A stretch of 64,000 bases of DNA from DASWJZ01 sp963720705. Its GTDB lineage: Bacteria > Pseudomonadota > Alphaproteobacteria > Rhizobiales > Afifellaceae. The stretch is from NCBI GenBank assembly GCA_963720705.1, contig CAVRGJ010000001.1:372001-436000 (forward strand), in the 5' to 3' direction. Of this stretch, positions 1 to 8,114 are shown piece after piece. A program made the position numbers and the translations under genes. The stretch's first letter is position 1, and each line of letters opens with the position of its first letter. The notes beneath the pieces are model-generated. The model was not told where the DNA came from and searched no databases. It worked only from the letters and a program-made list of their open reading frames with translations.

Positions 1-155
1 TCGGCATGACGACGGTGCTCGTCGTCCCCGCCGGCACGCGCGAGGTCTTCCACGGCGAATGGGAATATGAGGGGCGCGACGACGACCACGTCGACTTCGT
101 CACCGACGACCTCGCCCGCTTCGTCGGCGAGATCGCGGACGCGATCGGCCGATGA
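1..155 (+). CDS. HAD-type pyrimidine 5'-nucleotidase, C-terminal end (partial)
   Basis: Only the last 50 or so codons are inside the window. The reading frame is open from base 3 and stops at the TGA at 153-155. The tail resembles the C-terminus of the HAD-superfamily pyrimidine 5'-nucleotidases common in Rhizobiales: a GMTTVLVVP strand followed by an acidic DDDHVDFVTDDLARF segment. These enzymes dephosphorylate pyrimidine nucleotides in the cytoplasm. The stop overlaps the ATG of the next gene (ATGA at 152-155), so the two are probably cotranscribed. The catalytic DxD motif lies outside the window, so the assignment rests on the tail alone. Confidence 0.6.
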   Translation, partial: GMTTVLVVPAGTREVFHGEWEYEGRDDDHVDFVTDDLARFVGEIADAIGR

Positions 156-487
156 CTCTCGCCCAGGCGTTTCTCGCCGTCGCCATCCTCTTCGAGGTGA
201 TCGCCACGTCGGCGCTCAGGTCGACCGCCGGCTTCACCCGGTTCTGGCCCTCGGCGTTGGCTGTCGTCGGCTATGCCTTCTCCATCTATTTCCTGGCGCT
301 CACGGTCAAGACGATGCCGGTCGGGATCGTCTACGCAGTCTGGTCCGGTGCCGGCATCGTGCTGATCGCGGCGATCGCATGGATCGTCTTCCGCCAGACC
401 ATCGACATGCCGGGGCTCGTCGGCATCAGTCTGATCCTCGCCGGCGTCCTCATCGTGAATCTTTTCTCGAAGAGCGTCGGGCACTAG
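152..487 (+). CDS. SMR-family (EmrE-like) multidrug efflux protein
   Basis: The 111-residue length and four predicted membrane helices fit the small multidrug resistance family, which pumps lipophilic cations out of the cytoplasm as antiparallel dimers driven by protons. The family's essential membrane glutamate is present in helix 1 (E15, in AILFEVIATS), and helix 3 carries the GIVYAVWSGAG motif. The ATG overlaps the stop of the upstream nucleotidase gene by four bases. A guanidinium-type or SugE-like subtype cannot be excluded from the sequence alone. Confidence 0.9.
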   Translation: MTLAQAFLAVAILFEVIATSALRSTAGFTRFWPSALAVVGYAFSIYFLALTVKTMPVGIVYAVWSGAGIVLIAAIAWIVFRQTIDMPGLVGISLILAGVLIVNLFSKSVGH

Positions 488-495
488 AGCGCGCC

Positions 496-909
496 GTGTC
501 CGATCTCCTCGTCAACATCGACGTTGACGACCTCGCCAAAGCGGAGGCGTTCTACACCAGCGCCTTCGGCCTGAAGGTCGGGCGCCGTTTCGGCAATGTC
601 GGCGTGGAGATGCTCGGGCTTTCGGCGCCGATCTATCTGCTCCTGAAGCATGGCGGCAGCGTCATTGCGCCGGGAGTCCGCCGGCGGCGCGACTATCGCC
701 GCCATTGGACTCCGGTGCACATCGACGTCGCGGTTCCCGACATCGAAAAGGCAGTCGCCCGGGCGATCGCCGCCGGCGCCGTGCTTGAGGCCCCCGTTGA
801 CACGACGGCCTGGGGCAAGCTCGCGCTGATGGCGGACCCGTTCGGCCACGGCTTCTGCCTGCTTCAGTTTGTCGGCCGCGGCTACGACGAGATCGCGCAA
901 TCCCGCTGA
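496..909 (+). CDS. VOC-family (glyoxalase/bleomycin-resistance-like) protein
   Basis: A GTG start at 496, eight bases after the SMR stop, gives 137 residues. The frame is open much further upstream, but that part is only the shadow of the SMR gene. The protein has the vicinal-oxygen-chelate pattern: an N-terminal half with LLVNIDVDDLAKAEAFYTSAFGL and a C-terminal half ending in DPFGHGFCLLQF, the usual repeat of the fold. Family members bind a divalent metal and act as lyases, dioxygenases or drug-binding proteins. The substrate cannot be told from sequence. A tight operon with the efflux gene makes a resistance role possible but unproven. Confidence 0.75.
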   Translation: MSDLLVNIDVDDLAKAEAFYTSAFGLKVGRRFGNVGVEMLGLSAPIYLLLKHGGSVIAPGVRRRRDYRRHWTPVHIDVAVPDIEKAVARAIAAGAVLEAPVDTTAWGKLALMADPFGHGFCLLQFVGRGYDEIAQSR

Positions 910-956
910 AGTTCTTCCGATCCTTCCGGCCTCGTATCAGGGCGCTATCTCTTTGC

Positions 957-1009
957 TGGAACATGATCTTATTCGAAACGCGGCAGCCGCTTTTCGAGAT
1001 CATGCTCCA
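957..1009. repeat. Rhizobial GAGCATGATC-type palindromic element
   Basis: The left arm TGGAACATGATCT pairs with the right arm AGATCATGCTCCA (12 of 13 positions), with further pairing of TTCGAAA and TTTTCG toward the centre. This matches a short palindrome that is dispersed in many Rhizobiales genomes. It sits just ahead of the SRP RNA promoter and may act as a hairpin between the VOC gene and that RNA. Confidence 0.65.
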
Positions 1010-1012
1010 GGC

Positions 1013-1041
1013 TTGCGCCAGCCCCACCAAGCGGCGATATA
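1013..1041 (+). promoter_or_regulatory. Candidate sigma-70 promoter of the SRP RNA
   Basis: A TTGCGC hexamer at 1013-1018 and a GATATA hexamer at 1036-1041 are separated by 17 bases, placing a start a few bases downstream, at the 5' end of the SRP RNA helix. The match to consensus is moderate. Position is the main support. Confidence 0.45.
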
Positions 1042-1044
1042 GGT

Positions 1045-1148
1045 GGCAGGGAGGTTGGCGGCGGACGTGCTCCTCGCCAACCGGGTCAGGTCCGGAAGGA
1101 AGCAGCCCCAACGAGATTCGGCACGGGTCGCCCGTCCAGCCTCCCGCC
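1045..1148 (+). ncRNA. ffs: Signal recognition particle RNA (4.5S, small bacterial type)
   Basis: The near-invariant Ffh-binding domain GGTCAGGTCCGGAAGGAAGC lies at 1084-1103 at the tip of a long hairpin. The base of the hairpin is formed by GGGAGG (1049-1054) pairing with CCTCCC (1140-1145), extended by GGC/GCC around a bulged A at 1048. The RNA scaffolds Ffh and FtsY for cotranslational membrane targeting. Placement directly upstream of dnaX is typical of Alphaproteobacteria. The ends are set from pairing and are accurate to a few bases. Confidence 0.95.
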
Positions 1149-1188
1149 TCCTTCTTCCAGCCGCCAACGAGGCCAGCCGGCGCAGCCC

Positions 1189-2916
1189 ATGACCGAGACC
1201 GCTCCCGGCTATCAGGTGCTCGCGCGGAAATACCGCCCTGCCCGCTTCGACGATCTGATCGGCCAGGAGCCGATGGTCAGAACGCTGAAGAACGCGTTCT
1301 CCGCCGGCCGCATTCCGCATGCCTGGATGCTGACCGGCGTGCGCGGCGTCGGCAAGACGACAACGGCGCGCATCCTTGCACGCGCCTTGAACTATGAAAC
1401 GGAGGACGGCGGCGGCGCGCCGAGCGTGGAGCTGTCGGAGGAAGGCGTGCATTGCCGCGCCATCATGGAGGGACGGCACCCGGACGTGCTCGAAATGGAC
1501 GCCGCCTCGCATACCGGCATCGACGACATTCGCGACATCATCGATTCTGCGCGCTACGCGCCGGTCTCCGCGCGCTACAAGGTCTACATCATCGACGAAG
1601 TGCACATGCTCTCCAAGCAGGCCTTCAACGGACTGTTGAAGACGCTGGAGGAGCCGCCGCCGCACGTGAAATTCGTATTCGCGACGACCGAGATCCGCAA
1701 AGTTCCGGTCACCGTGCTTTCGCGCTGCCAGCGCTTCGACCTCCGCCGCGTCGATGCCGCACTTCTCTCCAAGCATCTGAAGGAGATCGCCGCAAAGGAA
1801 GGCGTCGAAGCCGAGCCGGAAGCGCTTCGCCAGATCGCGCGCGCTGCTGAAGGCTCGGTGCGCGACGCGCTTTCGATCCTCGACCAGGCGATCGCGCACG
1901 GCGCCGGCACGGTCGGCGCGGAAGCCGTGCAGGGCATGCTCGGCCTCGCCGACCGCACGCGCGTCGTCGATCTCTTCGAGCACGTGATGAAGGGCGATAC
2001 TGCCGCAGCGCTTGTCGAGATCGAGGCGCAGCATCAGACCGGCGCCGATCCGGCCACCGTGCTTTCCGACCTTGCCGATTTCGTCCACTACGTGACGCGG
2101 CTGAAGCTCGCGCCGAACGCCGCGATGCATGAAGCGATCTCGGAGACCGAGCGCGTGCGTGGCGTCGCCTTCGCCGAGGCGCTGTCGCTCCGCGAGCTAT
2201 CGCGCGCCTGGCAGATGCTGACCAAGGGCATTCAAGAGGTGGCGCTTGTCGCGCGCCCGCTTTCTGCAGCGGAGATGGTGCTCGTCCGCCTCTGCCATGC
2301 CGCCGATCTGCCGACGCCCGATGAGGCGATCCGCATGCTGACGGAAGCGGACGGCGAAGCGCCGCCGCCCGCACCGGAGCGGACGCGGCGGGCAACAACC
2401 GGTCCGCAGCCGCGCGCGCAACGCAGCCAGGCCGCGCCGCGCATCGAGGCGCGCCCGCTCGAGGCGTCGGCGCCCGAGCCGACGCTCAGAAGCTTCGACG
2501 ACGTGATCCTCCGCGCGAAAGCCGAGCGCGAGCGGCTGCTTGTCTTCGCGCTCGAGCGCCACGTCCGGCCGGTGCGCTTCGAGCCCGGGCGGATCGAGAT
2601 CGCGCTGACGCCTGAAGCCGAGCGCGACCTGCCGCAGATGCTCATGGCCGCCCTCAGGAAATGGACCGGTGAGCGCTGGATGGTCAGCGTCACCGCCGCC
2701 GCGGCGGAAGCGGGCGAGACGGTGCACGAAGCGCGCGCCAAGGGCCGCGCGGCGCTCTTCGAAGAGGTCAGTGCCGACCCGCTCGTCCGCCAGGTGCTGG
2801 AAAAGTTTCCGGGCGCGGAGATCGTCGCCGTGCGCGAGCGGTCGGCCGGGGCGCACGATGATCAGGCCGAGGCGGTCGAGCCGATCGACGCGCCCGCCGA
2901 AGACGAGGAGCTTTGA
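1189..2916 (+). CDS. dnaX: DNA polymerase III subunit gamma/tau
   Basis: The 575-residue clamp-loader ATPase drives loading of the beta clamp at the replication fork. The Walker A motif GVRGVGKTT is at about residues 50-58, the Walker B/DExH-like DEVHMLS follows, and the sensor segment TTEIRKVPVTVLSRCQRF is present. The tau-specific C-terminal region begins after about residue 380 with a Pro/Ala/Arg-rich linker. The cysteines of the zinc module in enterobacterial DnaX are mostly absent (only HCRAIMEG remains), as is usual in Alphaproteobacteria. It lies between the SRP RNA and ybaB, and its TGA shares a base with the next ATG, so dnaX and ybaB are translationally coupled. Confidence 0.97.
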   Translation: MTETAPGYQVLARKYRPARFDDLIGQEPMVRTLKNAFSAGRIPHAWMLTGVRGVGKTTTARILARALNYETEDGGGAPSVELSEEGVHCRAIMEGRHPDVLEMDAASHTGIDDIRDIIDSARYAPVSARYKVYIIDEVHMLSKQAFNGLLKTLEEPPPHVKFVFATTEIRKVPVTVLSRCQRFDLRRVDAALLSKHLKEIAAKEGVEAEPEALRQIARAAEGSVRDALSILDQAIAHGAGTVGAEAVQGMLGLADRTRVVDLFEHVMKGDTAAALVEIEAQHQTGADPATVLSDLADFVHYVTRLKLAPNAAMHEAISETERVRGVAFAEALSLRELSRAWQMLTKGIQEVALVARPLSAAEMVLVRLCHAADLPTPDEAIRMLTEADGEAPPPAPERTRRATTGPQPRAQRSQAAPRIEARPLEASAPEPTLRSFDDVILRAKAERERLLVFALERHVRPVRFEPGRIEIALTPEAERDLPQMLMAALRKWTGERWMVSVTAAAAEAGETVHEARAKGRAALFEEVSADPLVRQVLEKFPGAEIVAVRERSAGAHDDQAEAVEPIDAPAEDEEL

Positions 2917-3239
2917 TGCGCGATTTCATGGGCATGATGAAACAGGCGGCGGCGCTGCAGGAGAAGATGCAGAGCCTGCAGACGGAAATCGCCGCGCTCG
3001 AAGTGAGCGGCACGGCGGGCGCCGGCCTCGTTACCGTAATCGTCGACGGCAAAGGCGGCCTGAAGAGCGTCAAGATCGACCCTTCGCTGATGAAGCCCGA
3101 CGAAGCCGAAATCCTGGAAGACCTGATCGTCGCGGCGGCGAACGATGCCCGCGGCAAAGCGGAAGCGCTCGCGGCGGAGAAGATGAAGGCGCTGACCGCC
3201 GGCCTGCCGCTCCCGCCGGGCCTCACCCTGCCGTTCTGA
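2916..3239 (+). CDS. YbaB/EbfC-family nucleoid-associated protein
   Basis: This 107-residue DNA-binding protein has the family's tweezer-like layout: an N-terminal Met/Gln-rich helix (MGMMKQAAALQEKMQ), a central sheet (VTVIVDGKGGLKSVKIDP) and a C-terminal helix. Members bind DNA as dimers and are nearly always encoded between dnaX and recR, as here. The ATG at 2916 overlaps the dnaX stop (TGATG). A TTG one codon earlier is less likely. Confidence 0.93.
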   Translation: MRDFMGMMKQAAALQEKMQSLQTEIAALEVSGTAGAGLVTVIVDGKGGLKSVKIDPSLMKPDEAEILEDLIVAAANDARGKAEALAAEKMKALTAGLPLPPGLTLPF

Positions 3240-3265
3240 AAGATTTCGATGGAGCTGAAGCACCT

Positions 3266-3290
3266 TAACCTCCCCCTTGAGGGGAGGTTA
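3266..3290 (+). terminator. Perfect 10-bp hairpin after ybaB
   Basis: TAACCTCCCC at 3266-3275 pairs exactly with GGGGAGGTTA at 3281-3290 around a five-base loop. There is no T-tract, so it may be a weak or Rho-assisted terminator or part of the adjoining palindromic repeat rather than a classical intrinsic terminator. Confidence 0.35.
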
Positions 3291-3311
3291 CCGTGGAGAC
3301 CACCCCACGCC

Positions 3312-3443
3312 CCTCATGCTGAGGTGCGACCCCGGACTCGTTCCGGGGGAGCCTCGAAGCACGCAATAATTTCGATCCCGCGCACCCTGGACCCTCCCTT
3401 CGAGGCAATGCCGAGGAAGTCGGCATTGCACCTCAGGATGAGG
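3312..3443. repeat. Palindromic interspersed repeat family A, copy 1
   Basis: The element is bounded by CCTCATGCTGAGGTGC and GCACCTCAGGATGAGG, which are inverted copies of each other, with internal CCTCGAAGCACGCAA and CCTTCGAGGCAATGCC segments. The same skeleton recurs at 6655-6773. It lies between ybaB and recR, inside what is normally one operon. Similar CCTCATCCTTCGAGAC-type elements are abundant in Bradyrhizobium relatives. Confidence 0.8.
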
Positions 3444-3499
3444 GTGCTGGGTGTGAACGGCTCCATACCTCCTTCGGCAACGGCGCGGGCGAGGCTTCC

Positions 3500-4105
3500 A
3501 TGACCCGCTCCGTCGTCGGGCCGGAGATCGAGCGGTTGATTCAATTGCTCGCGCGGCTGCCGGGGCTTGGGCCCCGCTCGGCGCGGCGCGCGGCGCTGGC
3601 GCTTTTGAAAAAGAAAGAGGCGCTGATGGAGCCGCTCGGCAAGGCGATCGCCGAGGCCGCTTCCGCCGTCTCCCTCTGCCCGGTCTGCGGCAACGTCGAC
3701 ACACAATCGCCCTGCACGATCTGCCGCGATGCTTCGCGCGACGCCTCGCTGCTCGTCGTCGTGGAGGAGGTCGGCGACTTGTGGGCTCTTGAGCGGGCTG
3801 GGGCAACGAAGGGCCGCTACCACGTGCTCGGCGGCGTGCTCTCGCCACTCGACGGAATCGGCCCGGACAACTTGAACATCGCCTCGCTCGCGGCCCGCGT
3901 GCGCGAGGGCGGCGTCGCCGAAGTGATCCTTGCGATGAACGCCACCGTCGAGGGCCAGACCACCGCGCACTACATCACCGACACGCTCGCCGGCTCCGGC
4001 GCCAAGGTCACGCGGCTTGCGCACGGCGTGCCGGTCGGCGGCGAGCTCGACTATCTCGACGACGGCACGCTTGCCGCCGCCATGAAGAGCCGCACGCCGT
4101 TTTGA
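3500..4105 (+). CDS. recR: Recombination mediator protein RecR
   Basis: RecR works with RecF/RecO to load RecA on gapped DNA. The 201 residues contain the N-terminal helix-hairpin-helix (LPGLGPRSARR, about 20-30), a C4 zinc finger (C60, C63, C72, C75), and a Toprim domain with VVEEVGDLWALERAG and the ILAMNATVEGQTTAHYI segment. Length and domain order are standard. It is downstream of dnaX and ybaB in the usual order, but separated by about 260 bases of hairpin and repeat sequence, so it may need its own transcript. Confidence 0.97.
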   Translation: MTRSVVGPEIERLIQLLARLPGLGPRSARRAALALLKKKEALMEPLGKAIAEAASAVSLCPVCGNVDTQSPCTICRDASRDASLLVVVEEVGDLWALERAGATKGRYHVLGGVLSPLDGIGPDNLNIASLAARVREGGVAEVILAMNATVEGQTTAHYITDTLAGSGAKVTRLAHGVPVGGELDYLDDGTLAAAMKSRTPF

Positions 4106-4138
4106 GCAGACGGTGAGGACGTCAGCGGTCGGAGCGAC

Positions 4139-5710
4139 TTAGTTGAACGGAATCGTGGCCCGTGCCTTGCCGCCGTACGCTTCCAGGTTATTGGCGCCGA
4201 TGCCGTCGTAGAATCCTTCGCCGCTGATGGACCAATGCTTGAACACAGCGGTGACGCCCGCTTCAACCCGCGCGCGGAGATCGTCGGAGCTCGCGACAAT
4301 GCCGGTCGTCGGATCGACCGTTTTCGCCACGTCGAAATCCCAGATGCCTTCCACGCCCAGAAAGGGCTCGATGGACGATCGGCCCTCGCCCGAAACCCTG
4401 TAACCCACCTTCGGCCCGAACGTGACGCGCCCCAAGGTCGCCGTTTGCCCGGGGATCGCCACACCGAGACTATCCGTGTAGCCCTCCTGCGCATCTTCGA
4501 AATAGATGACCCCTGCATGCGGGGCAAACGTCCAGTTTCCGGCTCTGAAGTCTCCCGTTAGCTGAGCCTTTGCCAACCAGCGCTCGGTGTTGAAGCTGTC
4601 TCTATAGGTGCCGAGCGGACTGATATCGTTGAAAGACTGCCCCCATGCGACGCGCGCATCGAACAGCACATTCTCGTGGAGCCGCGCGACGATGTACGGC
4701 CCGGCCATCCAGCCCGCGCCGTCGACCGACGAGCCCACGGAGCTGTCCTTCTCGTTCGTCACGTCGACCTGCGCCAGGACACCGACCAGCAGGGACAGCG
4801 TGACGAGGTAGTCGGCCCCGACGTGGAGAAGGCCGATGTCGCTGTTGCGGCTGCTCTCGTTTGCGTGTGAGTAGGTGCCTTGCGCCCAGACGTCGAAGCT
4901 TGGTCTCAACTCCGCAAGCGCCGCCGAAAGAGGCGCCGTCCCGCCGACATCGGCGTTCGCCCCCACATCTCCCGGAGAACGGTAGGCCAGAGCGAAACGG
5001 TCGGAGCCGCTATTTTCTGCCGAGACGGTCGCGCCGCCACCAGCCGCCAATGCCGCGGCGGCAGAGTGCGCGTTGGCGATCCGGCTCAGGCTGGTGGAAA
5101 TGAACAAATGGGCGTCGTCGGAGGTGCCGGTCGCGACAAATCCGAGCGGACCCTGCCCGCCCCCAGCGCTCCCGCCTTGCTCTAGGCGTGGGGTCAGATC
5201 TGGCTCGTTGGCCGTGATGACATCGGCCCGCCGCGCCAGATAATTGGCGATGATGCGCTCGGTTTGTTCGGAAGAGGTTTGCGGCGAAGAGACATCGTTG
5301 AAAATGAAGGTCGGCGCAAAACTGTGATAGGCGCTGCCAACCGGCGCATCGACGTTGAACCTGATCCCCGTCAACAATCCCAAAGGAAAAGAGATCGGTG
5401 TGGGGACATCCGTCATGTTGTGACTGGAACTGTCGACAGCTGGTACTGTATCACTAAAGATTTGGGTCCAGACGCCGTCCAGTTCGACTTCCATTGTGAA
5501 AGTTCTGTCGGTGCTGTGATTGTGATAATAACCTGGCCCAGTGATGCTCGTGAGCTCGTTCGTGGAAATCCTGAAGGTGATCGACGAAGCGGTGCCGCCG
5601 CTCCAGGTCACGCTGTTCGTCGCGGCAAGCACCTGCGTCGTAGCCAGCATGAAAAGGCCGACAGCAAAGCCGCCGACGCGATGCGCCCAGCCCGTTCCGT
5701 TCCTCGGCAC
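4139..5710 (-). CDS. Autotransporter beta-barrel domain protein with short passenger
   Basis: The 523 residues start with a signal peptide (hydrophobic core to about residue 29, ending VLAA). A passenger-like beta-rich region of roughly 125 residues follows (THDRTF/VDAPVGSAYHSF type). The remainder includes a linker with ANYLARRADVITANEPDL, a pattern seen in alphaproteobacterial autotransporters, and a C-terminal barrel of about 270 residues with alternating aromatic strands ending in TIPFN. The barrel would insert in the outer membrane and display the passenger. The passenger matches nothing I recognise. The gene is convergent with recR, and nothing in its surroundings indicates a target. 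Confidence 0.75.
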   Translation of the reverse strand: MPRNGTGWAHRVGGFAVGLFMLATTQVLAATNSVTWSGGTASSITFRISTNELTSITGPGYYHNHSTDRTFTMEVELDGVWTQIFSDTVPAVDSSSHNMTDVPTPISFPLGLLTGIRFNVDAPVGSAYHSFAPTFIFNDVSSPQTSSEQTERIIANYLARRADVITANEPDLTPRLEQGGSAGGGQGPLGFVATGTSDDAHLFISTSLSRIANAHSAAAALAAGGGATVSAENSGSDRFALAYRSPGDVGANADVGGTAPLSAALAELRPSFDVWAQGTYSHANESSRNSDIGLLHVGADYLVTLSLLVGVLAQVDVTNEKDSSVGSSVDGAGWMAGPYIVARLHENVLFDARVAWGQSFNDISPLGTYRDSFNTERWLAKAQLTGDFRAGNWTFAPHAGVIYFEDAQEGYTDSLGVAIPGQTATLGRVTFGPKVGYRVSGEGRSSIEPFLGVEGIWDFDVAKTVDPTTGIVASSDDLRARVEAGVTAVFKHWSISGEGFYDGIGANNLEAYGGKARATIPFN

Positions 5711-5931
5711 GTCAGAAGATCCAGCCCACTCCGCCGCAATGTGAGGTTAAGCTGCACCGGGTCGTACGGCTAGGTGAGTTGCTTCGTTCTCCCCATGCTC
5801 AGAAAACTTGCGGCATCAATGTTGCCGGACTGCCACATTTCGGCGGCCTTCGTGCCTCGTGCTTCGCGCAAGACTACTGACAGCGACTGACACGGGGTGT
5901 GCTAGCCTCGTAGGTTGCACCGGAGGCTAGC

Positions 5932-6582
5932 ATGCCCGTCGCCGACAACGCCGACATCACGCTCTATTACGCGCCGCAAAGCCGCGCCTTCCGCATGCTG
6001 TGGTTCCTGGAGGAGCTCGGCCGCCCCTATCGGCTCGAGATGGTCGACTTGAGCAAGGGCGACCATAAGCGCCCCTATTTCCTCGCCATCAATCCGATGG
6101 GCAAGGTGCCGACCCTGATCGACCAGGGCATCCCGATCGCCGAGACCGGCGCGATGCTGGTGCATCTCGCGGACAAATATTCACCGGGCGAGCTCGCTCC
6201 GCTCTTCAAGGAGCCGAAGCGCGCCGACTATCTGAAATGGCTTTTCTTCGCCGCCGGCGTCATGGAGCCGGCCTTTGGCGAGAAGTTCTTCAAGTGGCAG
6301 GACGTGCCGCCGCGCCGCGCCGCCTGGGGAAGCTTCGCCTCGATGGAGGAGACGGTGACGGCGGGGGTCCGGCCCGGGCCGTGGCTGACCGGCGACCACT
6401 TCACCGGGGCCGACGTCTTCGTCGGGTCGAACCTGCACTGGGGGGTTTTATGGGACCTCTTCCCGAAGGAGGGCGCCATCGCCGACTACGTCGCGCGCTG
6501 CGCCGCGCGACCGGCGCTGAAGCGCGCGCTGCAGATGGAAGAGGGATTCGTAAAGGCGAAGCAGGCAGAGGCGCCGGCATAG
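5932..6582 (+). CDS. Glutathione S-transferase family protein
   Basis: The 216 residues show the two-domain GST fold. The N-terminal thioredoxin-like half has LYYAPQSRAFRMLWFLEELG, NPMGKVPTL (the cis-proline) and the glutathione-binding ETGAMLVHLADKY segment. The helical C-terminal half has the GPWLTGDHFTGADVFVGS signature that stabilises the fold. These cytoplasmic enzymes conjugate or reduce substrates with glutathione. The substrate is unknown. It is monocistronic, with a divergent autotransporter upstream and a palindromic repeat downstream. Confidence 0.93.
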   Translation: MPVADNADITLYYAPQSRAFRMLWFLEELGRPYRLEMVDLSKGDHKRPYFLAINPMGKVPTLIDQGIPIAETGAMLVHLADKYSPGELAPLFKEPKRADYLKWLFFAAGVMEPAFGEKFFKWQDVPPRRAAWGSFASMEETVTAGVRPGPWLTGDHFTGADVFVGSNLHWGVLWDLFPKEGAIADYVARCAARPALKRALQMEEGFVKAKQAEAPA

Positions 6583-6654
6583 GCGTAGGTGAGTAGCCCA
6601 AGCTTCTCGCAAGCCTGGGAGAAGGCTAGCAGACAGGCGGAGCCCACCCAACTT

Positions 6655-6773
6655 CCTCATGGCTGAGGTGCGAGCGCAGCGAGCCTCGAAGCACGCAACA
6701 CGGCAATCCAACGCCTTCTGGAGCCTCCTTCGAGGCAATGCCGACTATGTCGGCATTGCACCTCAGGATGAGG
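6655..6773. repeat. Palindromic interspersed repeat family A, copy 2
   Basis: This copy shares the ends CCTCATGGCTGAGGTGCG and TTGCACCTCAGGATGAGG and the internal CCTCGAAGCACGCAA and CCTTCGAGGCAATGCCGA blocks with the copy at 3312-3443. The central part differs, as expected for a dispersed hairpin element. It lies between the GST gene and the convergent rmuC. Confidence 0.8.
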
Positions 6774-6816
6774 GGGGTGGATGTGATCGGCGGGTGGAGC
6801 CGGCCGACCTTCGCGG

Positions 6817-7996
6817 CTATTTCCCCGCCTTGAACAAATCGCTTTCGACGAGCTTCGGCGTCGCGGGAGCTGGAGCGCTTTCGATCGGCGCAAGGCCGAT
6901 CTTGCCGATGTCCTTGCCGCGCTTCGTTACCTTTTCGGTCGAGATCAGGATCTGCTCGATATCCTTCTCCACCATGCCGAAGTGGCTGGCGAGCTTCCGC
7001 ACCCGCTCGTCGAGGCGCTCGACATCGAGCATCATCATGCGGACCTCGTCCTGGATGACATGCGCCTGCTCGCGCAGCTTATGATCGCGAAGCACCTGCT
7101 GGATCACCTGGATCGACAGGAGGAGCAGCGAGGGCGAGACGATGACGACACGCGAGCGGTAGGCGCGCTGCACGAGGTCGTCGAAGTTCTCGTGGATCTC
7201 CCCGAAGACCGATTCCGACGGCACGAACATGAAGGCCGTGTCGTGCGTTTCGCCGGGCACCAGATATTTCTCGGAAATATCGCGGATGTGCTTTCCGACG
7301 TCGTTGCGGAATTGCGTCTGCGCGGCCTTCAGCGCCTCCGGGCTCGCGGCCGCCGTCAGCGCGTTATAGGCCTCGAGCGGAAACTTGGCGTCGACGACGA
7401 GCGGCGGTGCGTCGTTCGGCAGAGTAGATCACGCAGTCCGGCCGCCCGCCTGATTTCAGCGTGAACTGGAACGCGTAGGCGCCGGTGGGCAGGTTGTCGG
7501 AGACGATCGCCTCCATGCGGCCCTGCCCGAAGGCGCCGCGCGTCTGCTTGTTGGCGAGGATGTTGGAGAGCGTCGTCACCTGTCCTGCGAGCGTCGTGAT
7601 GTTCGCTTGCGCGGAATCGAGCACCGCCAGGCGCTCGTGCAGGGTCTTCAGATTCTCGTGCGTCGACTTGGTCGCCTCGCCCATCGACTGGTTCAGGCGA
7701 TGCGTCATGCCGTCGAGGCGCTCCGACAGCGACTTCGTCAGCTCCGACTGGCGGTTACCGATCAGCTCCGACATCGCTTGCATGCGTCCGGTCATTTCGG
7801 ACTGCGCTTTAAGAAGCGTGCCGATCCGCTCTTCCAGCTCGTGGGCGCGCGCGGTCGCCTCTTCGCCGCCCTGCCGGCTGGCGCGGGCGAGGTGCAGAAG
7901 CGCCACAGCCAGCGCGACGGCAAGCACGGCGCCGATTGCGATCGCGATCAAAAGCGGAGCGGCAATGCCCCCGCCCGCGGCCTGGACTGTCTCCAT
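6817..7996 (-). CDS. rmuC: DNA recombination protein RmuC (frame broken near 7423)
   Basis: RmuC is a membrane-anchored, coiled-coil protein with a PD-(D/E)XK-like nuclease core that limits inverted-repeat rearrangements. The N-terminus has a membrane helix (about residues 12-35) and a long coiled coil. The core begins FGQGRMEAIVSDNLP. The frame from 7996 runs through GGRPDCVIY and then fails. Removing one base at about 7423 restores LPNDAPPLVVDAKFPLEAYN and continues to the stop at 6817 through YLVPGETHDTAFMFVPSE. The rejoined protein is about 390 residues and otherwise complete. The break is probably a sequencing error, though real inactivation is possible. Confidence 0.9.
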
Positions 7997-8019
7997 CGGA
8001 CAACCCTAGCCAATTCGTC

Positions 8020-8054
8020 CGGAAGCCCCGAAGCATGTCGCTCCGGGGCTTCCG
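8020..8054. terminator. Strong hairpin between rmuC and the EF-hand gene
   Basis: CGGAAGCCCCG at 8020-8030 pairs exactly with CGGGGCTTCCG at 8044-8054. It lies downstream of the minus-strand EF-hand gene and upstream of rmuC. There is a short TTT only on the plus strand, so intrinsic termination on the minus strand would be weak. Confidence 0.45.
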
Positions 8055-8114
8055 TTTCACGCGTTGCGCGACCGCAAAGGGGGGCGGAGTTGCGGTCGCG
8101 TCCCGCGATTCCGG

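Noticed and set aside
1189..2916. Internal frameshift in dnaX that makes gamma, as in E. coli
   Set aside because: I did not see an A-AAA-AAG slippery site. Only the full-length tau form is supported.
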